NCBI RefSeq assembly: GCF_947495145.1
Contig: NZ_CANLXP010000004.1
Coordinates: 124,001-188,000, forward strand
Length of the DNA: 64,000 bases
Direction: 5' to 3'
Origin: an uncultured Arthrobacter sp.
Lineage (GTDB): Bacteria > Actinomycetota > Actinomycetes > Actinomycetales > Micrococcaceae
How positions within the stretch are numbered: the stretch's first letter is position 1; each line of letters starts with the position of its first letter. The position numbers and the translations under genes are program-made. The notes beneath the pieces are model-generated. The model ran no database searches, was not told the origin of the DNA, and saw only the letters and a program-made list of their open reading frames with translations. Of this stretch, positions 33,833 to 42,742 are shown piece after piece.

Positions 33833-33864
33833 ATTCTAAGCGTTAGGCAAAAGATGGCCTAACG
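33833..33864 (-). promoter_or_regulatory. typA promoter with palindromic operator candidate
   Basis: On the minus strand TAGAAT (33833-33838) is preceded by CGTTAGGC-N8-GCCTAACG (33841-33864), a perfect 8-bp inverted repeat covering the spacer and -35 position. The spacing of arm centres (16 bp) suits a dimeric repressor. It could alternatively be a weak stem-loop after the opp operon. Confidence 0.5.
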
Positions 33865-33875
33865 GGCCGGTTAAA

Positions 33876-33917
33876 CGACGACGGCGGCACTCACCGTGGT
33901 GAGCACCGCCGTCGTCG
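33876..33917. terminator. Terminator of the oppDF transcript
   Basis: A 12-bp outer stem (33876-33887 with 33906-33917), a 2x2 mismatch and a 5-bp inner stem with a CGTG loop lie 15 bases after the oppDF stop. The outer arm is again CGACGACGGCGG. Confidence 0.75.
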
Positions 33918-33931
33918 GCGGACCGGCCGTT

Positions 33932-35767
33932 CTACTCCGCCGCTGCGAGCAGCCGGGAGCGGAGTTCCCGCCGCTCGCGCTGCTTTTCCGGATCAGGCAG
34001 GGGCACAGCCGCGAGCAGGCGCTGGGTGTAGGGATCCTGGGGATTGCGCAGGATCTGGTCGCGCGTTCCCTGCTCGACGATCCTGCCGCGGCGCATCACG
34101 CAGATGTGATCTGCGAGGACGTCGACAACGGCGAGGTCATGTGTCACGAAGAGGCAGGCGAAGCCCATTTCCTGCTGCAGGTTCTGGAACAGCTCCAGCA
34201 CCTTGGCCTGGACAGACACGTCGAGAGCCGAGGTGGGCTCGTCAGCGACCATGAGTTTGGGCTTCAGTGACAGTGCGCGCGCGATGCCGACGCGCTGCTT
34301 CTGCCCGCCCGAGAGCTCGTGCGGGTAGCGGTTGCGGTACGCGCGGGGCAGTTCCACCTGGTCGAGCAGCGTCTCGATGCGCTTCTGGAGTTCGGCGCCC
34401 TTGGCCTCGCCTGCGAGGAACATCGGTTCGCCGATACTCTCACCGATCGGCAGACGCGGGTTCAGCGATGAGGACGGGTCCTGGAAGACCATACCGACGT
34501 TGCGTCGCACCGCCCCCAGTTCCCGCGAGGTGGGCTTCAGGCCGGAGATGTCGGTGCCCACAACACGCAGCGACCCCTCCGCGACGGGAAGCAGACCAAC
34601 TGCCGCGCGCCCGATCGTGGTCTTGCCGGAACCGGACTCACCCACGAGTCCCATGACCTCACCGGGGCGAATGCTGAGGGTCGCATTCTCTACGGCCCGG
34701 AATGCCGGCACCCTGCCCTGCTTCGGGTACTCGATGGCTACGTTCACCAGCTCGAGGACTGCCTCCCCCCGGCTTTCCCGCTCGGCCTGGACCTTGGCCT
34801 CAAGTCCGGCAAGCACGGCGCGTTCACGGCGCTCGAGTTCGTCATGGTCTACGCCTGCGAGCTCCGACTTGGTGGCGGCCGCAAGGGCCGCTGTGATGTC
34901 GACGTCATCGCTACCGCCTTCGGCACCCTGACCGAGGTGCGGAACCGCAGCCAACAGGTCCTGGGTGTAGGGATGTTCGGGCCGGCTGAAGATTTTCTCT
35001 GCTGTGCCGGATTCCACGATGACGCCCTTGCGCATGACGGCAATGCGGTCGGCCAGGTCAGCGACCACGCCCATGTCGTGGGTGATGAGCACAATGGCGC
35101 TGTCCAGCTTGTTCCGGAGGTTGCGCATCAGGTCGAGGATTTCAGCCTGCACGGTCACGTCAAGCGCCGTGGTGGGCTCGTCAGCGATGAGGAGCTTCGG
35201 ATCACACGAAAGTGACTGCGCGATCATGGCGCGCTGCCGCTGCCCGCCTGAGAGCTGGTGGGGGTAGGAACGGAAAGCCTTCTCCGGATCCGGGAGCTCC
35301 ACCATGTCCAGCAGCTTGAGGGCGCGGTCCCTCGCTTCGTCGGGTGAGATCGCGTTGTGCAGCCGCAGGGTCTCCACAATCTGGAACCCGACCGTGTAGA
35401 CCGGGTTCAGGGCCGTCATGGGTTCCTGGAAGATGACGGCGACATCGTTACCGCGAACTTCGCGCAGCTTGCCGGGAGAAAGGTTGAGGATGGACCGGCC
35501 GTTGAGGATCACCTCTCCGGTGACCCGGCTATTGCTGGGCAGGAGGCCAAGCAGCGCCATTGAGCTCGCGCTCTTGCCTGAACCGGACTCTCCGACGATC
35601 GCAAGTACCTCGCCGGCGTTGACGTGATAGTTCAGGTCAATGGCGGCTGGAACCCATTCCTTCTCCACGCCGAAGTCGACGCTGAGGTTCTTGACTTCCA
35701 GCACGGGTCCGCGAACGGATTTTGGTGTTTCGCTGCTCCCGTTGCCGTCAATGATGTCGTGGGTCAT
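33932..35767 (-). CDS. oppDF: Fused oligopeptide ABC transporter ATPase (OppD-OppF)
   Basis: The 611-residue protein contains two complete ABC modules. The first has Walker A GESGSGKSA near residue 58, signature LSGGQRQRAM and Walker B LLIADEPTTALD. The second has GESGSGKTT near 377, LSGGQKQRVGIAR near 480 and [12 protein letters not shown]. Each module ends with the oligopeptide-type C-terminal extension. The fusion replaces separate oppD and oppF genes and energises OppB/OppC. GAAGGA precedes the ATG. It is separated from oppC by an opposite-strand gene, so it must have its own promoter. Confidence 0.94.
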   Translation of the reverse strand: MTHDIIDGNGSSETPKSVRGPVLEVKNLSVDFGVEKEWVPAAIDLNYHVNAGEVLAIVGESGSGKSASSMALLGLLPSNSRVTGEVILNGRSILNLSPGKLREVRGNDVAVIFQEPMTALNPVYTVGFQIVETLRLHNAISPDEARDRALKLLDMVELPDPEKAFRSYPHQLSGGQRQRAMIAQSLSCDPKLLIADEPTTALDVTVQAEILDLMRNLRNKLDSAIVLITHDMGVVADLADRIAVMRKGVIVESGTAEKIFSRPEHPYTQDLLAAVPHLGQGAEGGSDDVDITAALAAATKSELAGVDHDELERRERAVLAGLEAKVQAERESRGEAVLELVNVAIEYPKQGRVPAFRAVENATLSIRPGEVMGLVGESGSGKTTIGRAAVGLLPVAEGSLRVVGTDISGLKPTSRELGAVRRNVGMVFQDPSSSLNPRLPIGESIGEPMFLAGEAKGAELQKRIETLLDQVELPRAYRNRYPHELSGGQKQRVGIARALSLKPKLMVADEPTSALDVSVQAKVLELFQNLQQEMGFACLFVTHDLAVVDVLADHICVMRRGRIVEQGTRDQILRNPQDPYTQRLLAAVPLPDPEKQRERRELRSRLLAAAE

Positions 35768-35868
35768 AGTGCTGTCCTTCCACTGTGTGACCGTGCGTAC
35801 GGCGCAGCCGGGCAGGCTGTTTGCCCGCCGATTACTGCACTGAACCTGAATGTTGGAAATATGGGGGT

Positions 35869-36498
35869 ATGAACTCGCCGACCGGTCCCACCCGGACCAC
35901 CGTCTTCCGTCCCCGCAGCAGCCGCTGGATTCTCGCGATCGCCGGCGTAGTGGTCGCTGTGGGTCTGACGGTGTCCGTTGTGACCTCCGGGCCGCAGGCC
36001 CTGGTCACCGCCGCCCCACTGCTTGCTGTGGCCGCCGTGGCATGGTGGCTGTTCTGGTTCCCGGCCGTGATCATCGGACCGGCAGGCGTTGAGCTGCGCA
36101 ATCCGGCGCAAACCATCAGCGTGCCCTGGGCCGGCCTGATACACGTCGACACCAAGTACGCGCTGAAGCTGGTTACGCCCAGCGGCAGCTACACCGCCTG
36201 GGCCGCGCCCGCTCCCGGCGTTCGCGGAACCCACGCGGGCAAGCCCGAGAACATGCAGAACCTGCCCGGCTCCAGCTACGGAGCTGGCGGAAGCGTTCGC
36301 CCGGGAGACCTGAGCAACACTGATTCCGGACTCGCTGCCCTGCTGGTGCGGTCCGAGTGGGAGCGCCGGATCGATAGTGGGCTGATCGACGTCGACGCTA
36401 CGGATACCGCCAAGGTGGACCGCCGAATCAATTGGGGACCGCTCGGCGTGGTCGCCAGCCTGCTGCTGCTGAGTGTACTTACCTTCGCTCTCCAGTGA
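35869..36498 (+). CDS. Membrane protein with bacterial PH-like domain
   Basis: From ATG 35869 the protein is 209 residues. Two membrane helices near 20-40 and 47-68 are followed by a PH-like segment (ELRNPAQTISVPWAGLIHVD) and a helix at the C-terminus (GVVASLLLLSVLTFALQ). The function is unknown. It lies on the opposite strand between oppDF and oppC, splitting the importer genes; GGGGGT just upstream of the ATG may serve as ribosome binding site. Confidence 0.75.
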   Translation: MNSPTGPTRTTVFRPRSSRWILAIAGVVVAVGLTVSVVTSGPQALVTAAPLLAVAAVAWWLFWFPAVIIGPAGVELRNPAQTISVPWAGLIHVDTKYALKLVTPSGSYTAWAAPAPGVRGTHAGKPENMQNLPGSSYGAGGSVRPGDLSNTDSGLAALLVRSEWERRIDSGLIDVDATDTAKVDRRINWGPLGVVASLLLLSVLTFALQ

Positions 36499-36557
36499 CA
36501 GGCTGGCTGCGCCCGCGCGTTCGGCGCTGGTCCGCGCCGGGGCGACTGTAGGAGTCA

Positions 36558-37580
36558 TCAGGCGGGCTTTCTCGGCTCTGCAGCCTTCTTGGCGTTGAAC
36601 TTCTTCTGCCGCGGGTCAAACGCATCACGGAGTCCATCGCCGATGAAGTTGATTGACAGACAGATGATCACAATGAACAGGCCGGGCCACCAGAAGAGCC
36701 ACGGACGGGTGCTGAACGCCGCCTGGTTGGCGCTGATGAGGCTTCCCAGCGAAATGTCAGGAGCGCGCACGCCGAGCCCAAGGAAGGACAGCGCGGTTTC
36801 GAGCAGAATTGCGGACGCCATGACGAGGGTCGTGTTGACGATGATCACGCCTACCGCGTTCGGCACGATGTGCTTAAAGATGATTCGGGTGTTGGACGCT
36901 CCGGCGATCCTTGCGGCGTCGACGAACTCCCGTTCCCGAAGGCTGAGGAACTCACCGCGCACCAGGCGTGCGAGGCCGGTCCAGATAATGAACCCGACAA
37001 ATACCCCCAGCAGGATGACACCGGCGCTGCCGCCGAAGATTGTGCCGAAGAATGTTCCCGGACCGGAGATGGAATTGCCGAATGTACCCAGAACGGCCGC
37101 GATGATCACCAGCGGGATGATGATGATGACATCGGTAAGCCGCATCAGTACCGTTTCGACCCAGCCGCGGAAGTAACCGGATACTCCGCCAATGACGACA
37201 CCGATGATGCCCCCAACGAGCCCGATCAGGAACATCACGATGAGGGACAGCTGGGCCCCGCGCATGGTCATAGCAAAGAGATCACGGCCCACCCGGTCCT
37301 GCCCGAAGGGGTGGTCGCCGAAGTTGAAGGGCAGCTGCCAGGTGGGTGCGCCGGTGGGGTTGGCGAGAGGCGGAGTCTCCACATAGTCCCACTTCCACCA
37401 CCCGGGAATTCCCGCATATCCCACGGAGGTAAAGGCCATAATTACGACCCCGAAAAAAATGATCAAGCTGGCCACTGCCGCCGTGTGCCCGAAGAACCGC
37501 TTGCGGACAATCTGGCCTTGGCTAAGACCTTTGGCTTCTTCCGGTTCAATCTGCTTTGTTGCTCGTGCTGTAGTGCTCAT
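36558..37580 (-). CDS. oppC: Oligopeptide ABC transporter permease (OppC/DppC)
   Basis: The 340-residue protein has six membrane helices, an N-terminal OppC-type segment (residues 25-60), and the EAA-loop sequence LREREFVDAARIAGASNTRI near residue 215. FDPRQKKFNAKKA at the C-terminus is typical. It forms the channel with the OppB-like protein; the genes overlap by 4 bp. Confidence 0.93.
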   Translation of the reverse strand: MSTTARATKQIEPEEAKGLSQGQIVRKRFFGHTAAVASLIIFFGVVIMAFTSVGYAGIPGWWKWDYVETPPLANPTGAPTWQLPFNFGDHPFGQDRVGRDLFAMTMRGAQLSLIVMFLIGLVGGIIGVVIGGVSGYFRGWVETVLMRLTDVIIIIPLVIIAAVLGTFGNSISGPGTFFGTIFGGSAGVILLGVFVGFIIWTGLARLVRGEFLSLREREFVDAARIAGASNTRIIFKHIVPNAVGVIIVNTTLVMASAILLETALSFLGLGVRAPDISLGSLISANQAAFSTRPWLFWWPGLFIVIICLSINFIGDGLRDAFDPRQKKFNAKKAAEPRKPA

Positions 37581-39118
37581 GCTTTCACCCTTACGCGCGG
37601 GTCAAGTACGGAGTAGACAAGGTCGGCTACCAGGTTGAAGACAAGGGCAACAATGCCCGTGATCAGGAAGACGCCCATGACTGGATTCAAGTCCTGTCGG
37701 CCGAGCGCCTGGACAAACAGTTGGCCCATGCCGCTGAAAGCAAAGACCTGCTCGGTGATGATCGCGCCGCCGATGAGGGCACCAATGTCGAAGGCAACAA
37801 GTGTTGCAAGAGGAATCAGCGCGTTCCGGAATGCATGGCGCATAACTACCGTGCGTTCGCCGAGACCTTTAGCCCGGGCGGTACGGATGTAGTCCTGGTT
37901 CATAATTTCCAGCATTGATGCACGCGAGTAGCGGCTGTAGCCCGCGAGAGAGATGAGCATCAGCGCAATCGTGGGCAGCAGAAGGTGCGTGTAGGTGTCC
38001 AGGCCGCGAACCCAGAAGTCGCCTTCGAGGTTTGGGGTGGACGCACCGATTGTCGCGATCGGGCGGCCGTTCACGCGGTTGTTGTTGAAGTAGGCGGGCC
38101 ATGCCTGCATGAAGCGGTCCAGCAGGATCAGGAACCCCATCAGGAAAGCGGTGAGACCGGCAGCCGTCATGTTCTGGCGTCTGTCGTATCCCCCCATGAA
38201 GTATCCAACGACGAGGCCGACCAGGACGGTTGCGATACCGAGCAGAACGACCATCAGGAGGGTTCCGCGGTCCAGCAGGGGCTGCACCGCAAAGTAGGCA
38301 ACGATTCCGATCGCGACGACGATCAGCGAACTGTAGAGGGCCTTGCGGTTCTTCAGACCCGCAGTCAGGAGCGTGACTCCGTACGCGATGCCCACTGAGA
38401 GGAGCGCCACGACGATCAGTCCGAATCCTGGGGTGAGGAACCACCCGACGAGGTCAAGGAACCAAACGAGCCCGAAGGCAAACGCGAAGCCGATTGCGGC
38501 CCACAGAAGACGGCGCTTCAGTGCGCCGGAGGTACTCAGGTAGAAGAGGAAGGCGGCCACCAGTCCGCACACCATTGTGGCGAAGAAGCTGATGTTCGGT
38601 TCACTAAGGAAGTTGTTGAATCCGATTGCCCCGAACTCCTTGAGGAGGACGGCAACCCAGAAGACGGGCAGCGAGAAGAAAAGGAACGCCATGAAGGTGA
38701 CGCCGTAGTCGAGTCCGCTGTACTGACGGAGCGCAGTCACAATGCCCAGCGTGATGCCGATGACGATCGCAAGGATAGTGGCGGCGGTGACGAGCATGAT
38801 GGTCTGCCCCATTGCACGGCCGAGCAGCTGTGTCACTTCAATGCCGGTCACGCTGTTGCCGAGATCGCAGGTGAGCGCGAACGGGACGACGCAGCGGACT
38901 GCGCCGGAGACCCAGGAGAAGTACCGCAGGATGGGCGGGACGTCGAGATCCAGTAAATCGATGCGCTGCTGGATGAGCTGCTCACGATTGGGGGCGTTGC
39001 TTTGGCGCAGATCCGCGAGTGGATCTCCTGAGTATGCAGTCAGGATGTACACGAGGAACGAAGCGCCAAAAAGAATGAGTACGGCGGCGATCAGCCGCCT
39101 GACAATGTACGTCAACAT
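37577..39118 (-). CDS. oppB: Oligopeptide ABC transporter permease (OppB/DppB) with extra membrane domain
   Basis: The 513-residue protein begins with the usual OppB N-terminus (MLTYIVRRLIAAVLILFGAS) and ends with the EAA loop (IRTARAKGLGERTVVMRHAF near residue 411) and last helices. OppB proteins are usually 305-340 residues. The surplus lies between about residues 175 and 340 and holds six extra hydrophobic helices (for example FGLIVVALLSVGIAYGVTLL). The insertion splits the permease domain between its third and fourth core helices. No frameshift or stop is involved. The role of the insert is unknown. Confidence 0.9.
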   Translation of the reverse strand: MLTYIVRRLIAAVLILFGASFLVYILTAYSGDPLADLRQSNAPNREQLIQQRIDLLDLDVPPILRYFSWVSGAVRCVVPFALTCDLGNSVTGIEVTQLLGRAMGQTIMLVTAATILAIVIGITLGIVTALRQYSGLDYGVTFMAFLFFSLPVFWVAVLLKEFGAIGFNNFLSEPNISFFATMVCGLVAAFLFYLSTSGALKRRLLWAAIGFAFAFGLVWFLDLVGWFLTPGFGLIVVALLSVGIAYGVTLLTAGLKNRKALYSSLIVVAIGIVAYFAVQPLLDRGTLLMVVLLGIATVLVGLVVGYFMGGYDRRQNMTAAGLTAFLMGFLILLDRFMQAWPAYFNNNRVNGRPIATIGASTPNLEGDFWVRGLDTYTHLLLPTIALMLISLAGYSRYSRASMLEIMNQDYIRTARAKGLGERTVVMRHAFRNALIPLATLVAFDIGALIGGAIITEQVFAFSGMGQLFVQALGRQDLNPVMGVFLITGIVALVFNLVADLVYSVLDPRVRVKA

Positions 39119-39242
39119 AGTCTTTTATGGCCTCAGGGGTTTAGGAAGCGGGTTGTGCCCGACATGTCGGACTGAGTGTAATCCACGTTACGTTCTGTCG
39201 AAATTTGGCACTTGCCAATCACTGCGAAAGTGCCTGAGCGCC

Positions 39243-39282
39243 CGAAAGCGCTGGGGCCAATGGTGCGACCCCAGCGCTTTCG
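39243..39282. terminator. 14-bp hairpin between oppA and oppB
   Basis: A perfect 14-bp stem (39243-39256 with 39269-39282, 12-base loop) lies 35 bases after the oppA stop and 125 bases before the oppB start. It probably limits read-through into the permease genes or protects oppA mRNA, as in gluB-gluC. Confidence 0.75.
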
Positions 39283-39316
39283 ATTAGCTAGTAAACGTGG
39301 GCAGTGCGGGAGCTGT

Positions 39317-41083
39317 TTAGGCTACCGACCACTCCCAGAAGTTCCACCAGACTCCAACCAGACCCGGGTTGAAGGTCAGGCCCTGTACGGCCTCATCAGC
39401 AGCATTGATGCCGATGGACTGGAACAGGGGCAGACCGTAGCCGGTTTCGAAGAGACGGGTGTCAACGGTGATCGACAGTTCCTGCTGCTCAGCAGGATCA
39501 ATGGTGACAATCAGCTCGTCCATGGCTGCCTGTGCTTCTTCATCGCAGAAGCCGTTGAAGTTGGAAGCAGAGTCGCAACCGTAGAGCTGCGGTACCCCGT
39601 TGACGCCGACACCCGGGCTAACCCAGCCGAAGATGGTTGCGTCGTAGGTTCCGCCACCGAGTGCCGCGCCCCACTCGTTACCGGGAAGCCCGCCGTCAAC
39701 AACGGTGAAGCCAGCCTGCTCGGCGCTCTCCGCAATAAGGGTGTATGCGTCGACACGGTTCGGGTTATCCGCGTTGTACATGATGCGGACCTCGGGGGTG
39801 GCACCGTCAAGCAGCCTGGTGGCTTCTTCGATGTTGGGCTCAGCAAACTCTTCCGATCCGTTGACCGGCACGGCGGCGTCGTAGCCCTCTGTGCCGATGT
39901 CGAAGATCTGGGAGTTGCGGGGCTCAGCCTCGGGATCCAGCGGACCGATGACCGACTCAACGATGGAGTCACGCGGGATGGTGTACATGAACGCGCGGCG
40001 CACGTTCTCATCCTCGAAGACGCCCGAGTAGTTCAGGTCGATGTGGTCGAAGGAAAGTTCTTCGCCCTCAAGGATCTGGATACCGTCGATGGCCTCCAGC
40101 GATGCAAGGGTGTCTGCCGACGCCTGCGGCTGAACAATATCAACCTCGCCGTTCTGCAGAGCCTGCACCTGTGCGTTTGCATCACCGATGTAGCGGATGG
40201 TGATCTCATCGAGCGCCGGCTCCGGGCCCCAGGCGTAGTCCTCGTTGCGGACCAGCGTCATGGACTGGTCAGGAGTCATGTCCTGAACGACGTACGGGCC
40301 GCTCGAGAGGTAGAGCGCAGGGTCAGACGGCAGGGTGGTGGTGTCGAATGCCGTGTTCCAGTACTCAGCCACTGTCTGTAGCTCAGGACGGTCCTCAGGG
40401 CTTTCAGGATCTCCTGCAGGAGCAGTCTGGATCAGTTCGACCAGAGCATCCTCATCGGCGAGTCCTCCGCCGGTAGCGACAACGTGCGCAGGTGTGTCGA
40501 GTATACCGAAGGCGATTTCATAGTCAGCGTACGGTTCGCTGTATTCGAGCGTCATTGTGCGTCCGTCTTCGCTGATTTCAGGAAGACTGGTCAGTCCTAG
40601 TCCGTCGGTAGCGCCGGCGTAGGCAAAGTAAGTGGTTCCGGTTTCAGCATCGGGGTTTTCATCATCGAAATAACCCGACTGTACGGCCCAGGACAGCAGA
40701 AGGTCACCGGCGTCGATGGGCTCGCCATCAGACCAGGCGACACCCTCGTTGACCGTGTAGGCAACAGTGAGCGGATCCTCTGACGTCACCTCATAGGTAC
40801 CGAATTCTTCGTTACGGATGACTTCGAGTGCGTCGTTCACATAGTAGAAGTCCTGGTGGGTCAGGTAACTGACCTTGCTGTTGATATCCACATTGCCGGT
40901 GGCACTGTCAGAGTTGAATGAAGTGAACGGGTTGACCTCAGCAACAGTTACAGCACCGCCTGATGCCTCACCTTCGCCCCCGGTGCCCGGATCTTCGCCG
41001 CCGCCGCTTTCGGCGCAGGCGCTCAGTGCAAGCGCAGCAATTGCAGCTACACCTACGGCTTTGGAAGTACGTCCGAAACGCAT
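39317..41083 (-). CDS. oppA: Oligopeptide ABC transporter substrate-binding lipoprotein (family 5)
   Basis: The 588-residue protein starts at ATG 41083, fixed by AAGGAGG five bases upstream; the ORF runs back to 41143 but those ATGs lack a site. The signal peptide MRFGRTSKAVGVAAIAALAL ends in the lipobox LSAC, Cys 23. A family 5 solute-binding fold follows (GVAWSDGEPIDAGDLLLSW near residue 115). It binds peptides or a related solute outside the membrane for OppBC/OppDF. The upstream region holds a promoter with a palindrome and a leader hairpin. Confidence 0.93.
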   Translation of the reverse strand: MRFGRTSKAVGVAAIAALALSACAESGGGEDPGTGGEGEASGGAVTVAEVNPFTSFNSDSATGNVDINSKVSYLTHQDFYYVNDALEVIRNEEFGTYEVTSEDPLTVAYTVNEGVAWSDGEPIDAGDLLLSWAVQSGYFDDENPDAETGTTYFAYAGATDGLGLTSLPEISEDGRTMTLEYSEPYADYEIAFGILDTPAHVVATGGGLADEDALVELIQTAPAGDPESPEDRPELQTVAEYWNTAFDTTTLPSDPALYLSSGPYVVQDMTPDQSMTLVRNEDYAWGPEPALDEITIRYIGDANAQVQALQNGEVDIVQPQASADTLASLEAIDGIQILEGEELSFDHIDLNYSGVFEDENVRRAFMYTIPRDSIVESVIGPLDPEAEPRNSQIFDIGTEGYDAAVPVNGSEEFAEPNIEEATRLLDGATPEVRIMYNADNPNRVDAYTLIAESAEQAGFTVVDGGLPGNEWGAALGGGTYDATIFGWVSPGVGVNGVPQLYGCDSASNFNGFCDEEAQAAMDELIVTIDPAEQQELSITVDTRLFETGYGLPLFQSIGINAADEAVQGLTFNPGLVGVWWNFWEWSVA

Positions 41084-41140
41084 TCCGCCTCCTTGTTTCA
41101 TGTTGTGGAAGATGTCCTTCATGGTTTTACAAAGGACTGA

Positions 41141-41204
41141 CACGCACTTTGATGGTCAAAGTGGCGTGCCTCACATGCTGAAAGCTTAGGGGGTAATTGT
41201 TACC
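41141..41204 (-). promoter_or_regulatory. oppA promoter, operator candidate and leader hairpin
   Basis: On the minus strand TAAGCT (41183-41188) is a -10 box that would start mRNA near 41177. GGTAA-TTG-TTACC (41192-41204) sits in its spacer as an operator candidate. The leader then contains a 12-bp stem with one bulged base (41141-41152 with 41156-41168, loop TGG), about 60 bases before the oppA start. Confidence 0.5.
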
Positions 41205-41357
41205 GCTAGGTATCAAAAGGGAAGCGTGGTGATGGTTGTTACCGAGATGCAACCAAACTTTCCTACCCGAACACGGCGGGACAACGAGCGCTGCCTCGGT
41301 TGTCTCCCCGGAAACCAGGGCTGGCGAGCAGCCGTACTGAAGTCCGGGGCACGGGCG

Positions 41358-41363
41358 TAGAGT
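41358..41363 (+). promoter_or_regulatory. -10 box TAGAGT, VOC gene
   Basis: TAGAGT, GCTGAG, GTG 41370: leaderless geometry. Confidence 0.5.
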
Positions 41364-41369
41364 GCTGAG

Positions 41370-41963
41370 GTGTCCAACCCACGCACCATCCCCCTGCTGC
41401 CCTGTGCAGATATCGACGAAATCGAACCATTCTTCGCGGCTTTGGGCTTCCGCACCACCTACCGCCAACTTCGACCGAACCCGGCCCTCGGCCTCAACGG
41501 TCACGGGTTCGATCTGCAGTACTACGGACTGGACGGTCACACACCAGAGACCTCACACAGCTCCTGCCTCGTCATCGTCGACGACACCGGCCAGATCTGG
41601 GAGGAGTTCGCAGCAGGACTCCGCGAGGCATACGGAAAGCTGCCGATCAAGGGATTTCCGCGGATTACTCGGCCGCGCGCCCGCAAGAACGCCGGCGGGC
41701 TGAGCAGATTCAGTCTCGTCGATCCGGCCGGCAACTGGCTTCGCTTTTTCCGTGACGGCGTCGCGGAGACCTCACTTTCCGAGCTCACTCGGTTGGGCGA
41801 GGCGGTTCAGAACGCGGTCGTACTCGCTGACAGCAAAGGGGACGTGGCTCAAGCTGCCAAGGTCCTTCAAGGTGCGATCAAGCGCGCACCTGCTGACGAT
41901 CCGGCGCAAGGCGAAGCCCGAAGCTTCATGGACGAGCTGACCGAGCGCCTGTCGGACGGCTGA
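41370..41963 (+). CDS. VOC-family protein (glyoxalase/bleomycin-resistance fold)
   Basis: The 197-residue protein starts at GTG 41370. Its first 130 residues show the paired beta-alpha-beta-beta-beta modules of the bleomycin-binding/VOC family (FFAALGFRTTYRQL, then LSRFSLVDPAGNWLRFFR). A helical 65-residue tail with a DVAQAAKVLQGAIKRAPADD stretch, resembling a TPR-like helix pair, follows. Drug binding is a family guess; the substrate is unknown. It precedes the RibD-like gene by 139 bp on the same strand. Confidence 0.75.
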   Translation: MSNPRTIPLLPCADIDEIEPFFAALGFRTTYRQLRPNPALGLNGHGFDLQYYGLDGHTPETSHSSCLVIVDDTGQIWEEFAAGLREAYGKLPIKGFPRITRPRARKNAGGLSRFSLVDPAGNWLRFFRDGVAETSLSELTRLGEAVQNAVVLADSKGDVAQAAKVLQGAIKRAPADDPAQGEARSFMDELTERLSDG

Positions 41964-42102
41964 GATCGAGCAGGACCCCGCAACGTGAGCACCTGGCTCC
42001 ACTGGTCGATCCGGGCGGCATGCCCAGCCTGCAACACGTCGAGCTGGCGCAATATTGTTCTAGGTGGTGAGTCGAGCGGCTCGCCATCCCAAGGGAGAGA
42101 TC

Positions 42103-42645
42103 ATGGGTCGAGTAATTGTGCACGCAACGATGACCGTCGACGGGTTCATCGCGGAAGCCGACGGCGGAGTCGACTGGATGTTCGGCCGACCATCCACCCC
42201 GGAGGACGACGCGGCGGTCGCGAAGGTCATCGAACGGATCGGCGCCGTGGTCGGCGGTGCGAACGAGACGCAGACCATCGACGACGGCGAGGTCCCCTAC
42301 GGCGGCATGCTCAAAGTGCCTGTGTACCTCATGACACACAGCCCTCACGATCCGATCGAACGGGACGGGGTCACCTACACCTTCATCGTCGACGACATCG
42401 CGCAAGCCGTCGAATCGGCCAGACAAGCGGCGGGAGACAAGTGGGTCAGCCTGCTCGGCGGCAGCATCTCACGTCAATGTCTCCAGCTCGGCCTCGTCGA
42501 CGAACTCCATCTCGACGTCGCACCAGTACTCCTCGGCGAGGGCATCCCGCTGTTCGCGGGCCTGGAGAAGCGCGTCGAGCTGGAACGACTCGAAACTTCG
42601 GCTTTCGCGAGCGAGACCCACCTCCGCTACCGCGTCGTCACGTAG
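42103..42645 (+). CDS. Dihydrofolate reductase-like (RibD C-terminal) protein
   Basis: From ATG 42103, preceded by AGGGAGAG, the protein is 180 residues. It shows the RibD_C/DHFR-like fold: MTVDGFIAEADGGVDW at the N-terminus, a central VVGGANET stretch, GDKWVSLLGGSISRQCLQLG for NADPH binding near residue 113, and DELHLDVAPVLLGEGIPLF. Stand-alone members are common in Actinobacteria; most have no assigned substrate. There is no riboflavin gene nearby. Confidence 0.82.
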   Translation: MGRVIVHATMTVDGFIAEADGGVDWMFGRPSTPEDDAAVAKVIERIGAVVGGANETQTIDDGEVPYGGMLKVPVYLMTHSPHDPIERDGVTYTFIVDDIAQAVESARQAAGDKWVSLLGGSISRQCLQLGLVDELHLDVAPVLLGEGIPLFAGLEKRVELERLETSAFASETHLRYRVVT

Positions 42646-42742
42646 TTCCTGGAGGGGAAGACATCGGTGAACATCCGTTCAATGCAACCGGACGACAGCG
42701 ATACCCGAGGCGGGCGCTTCACGATAAGTGCGCCGCGCCCGC

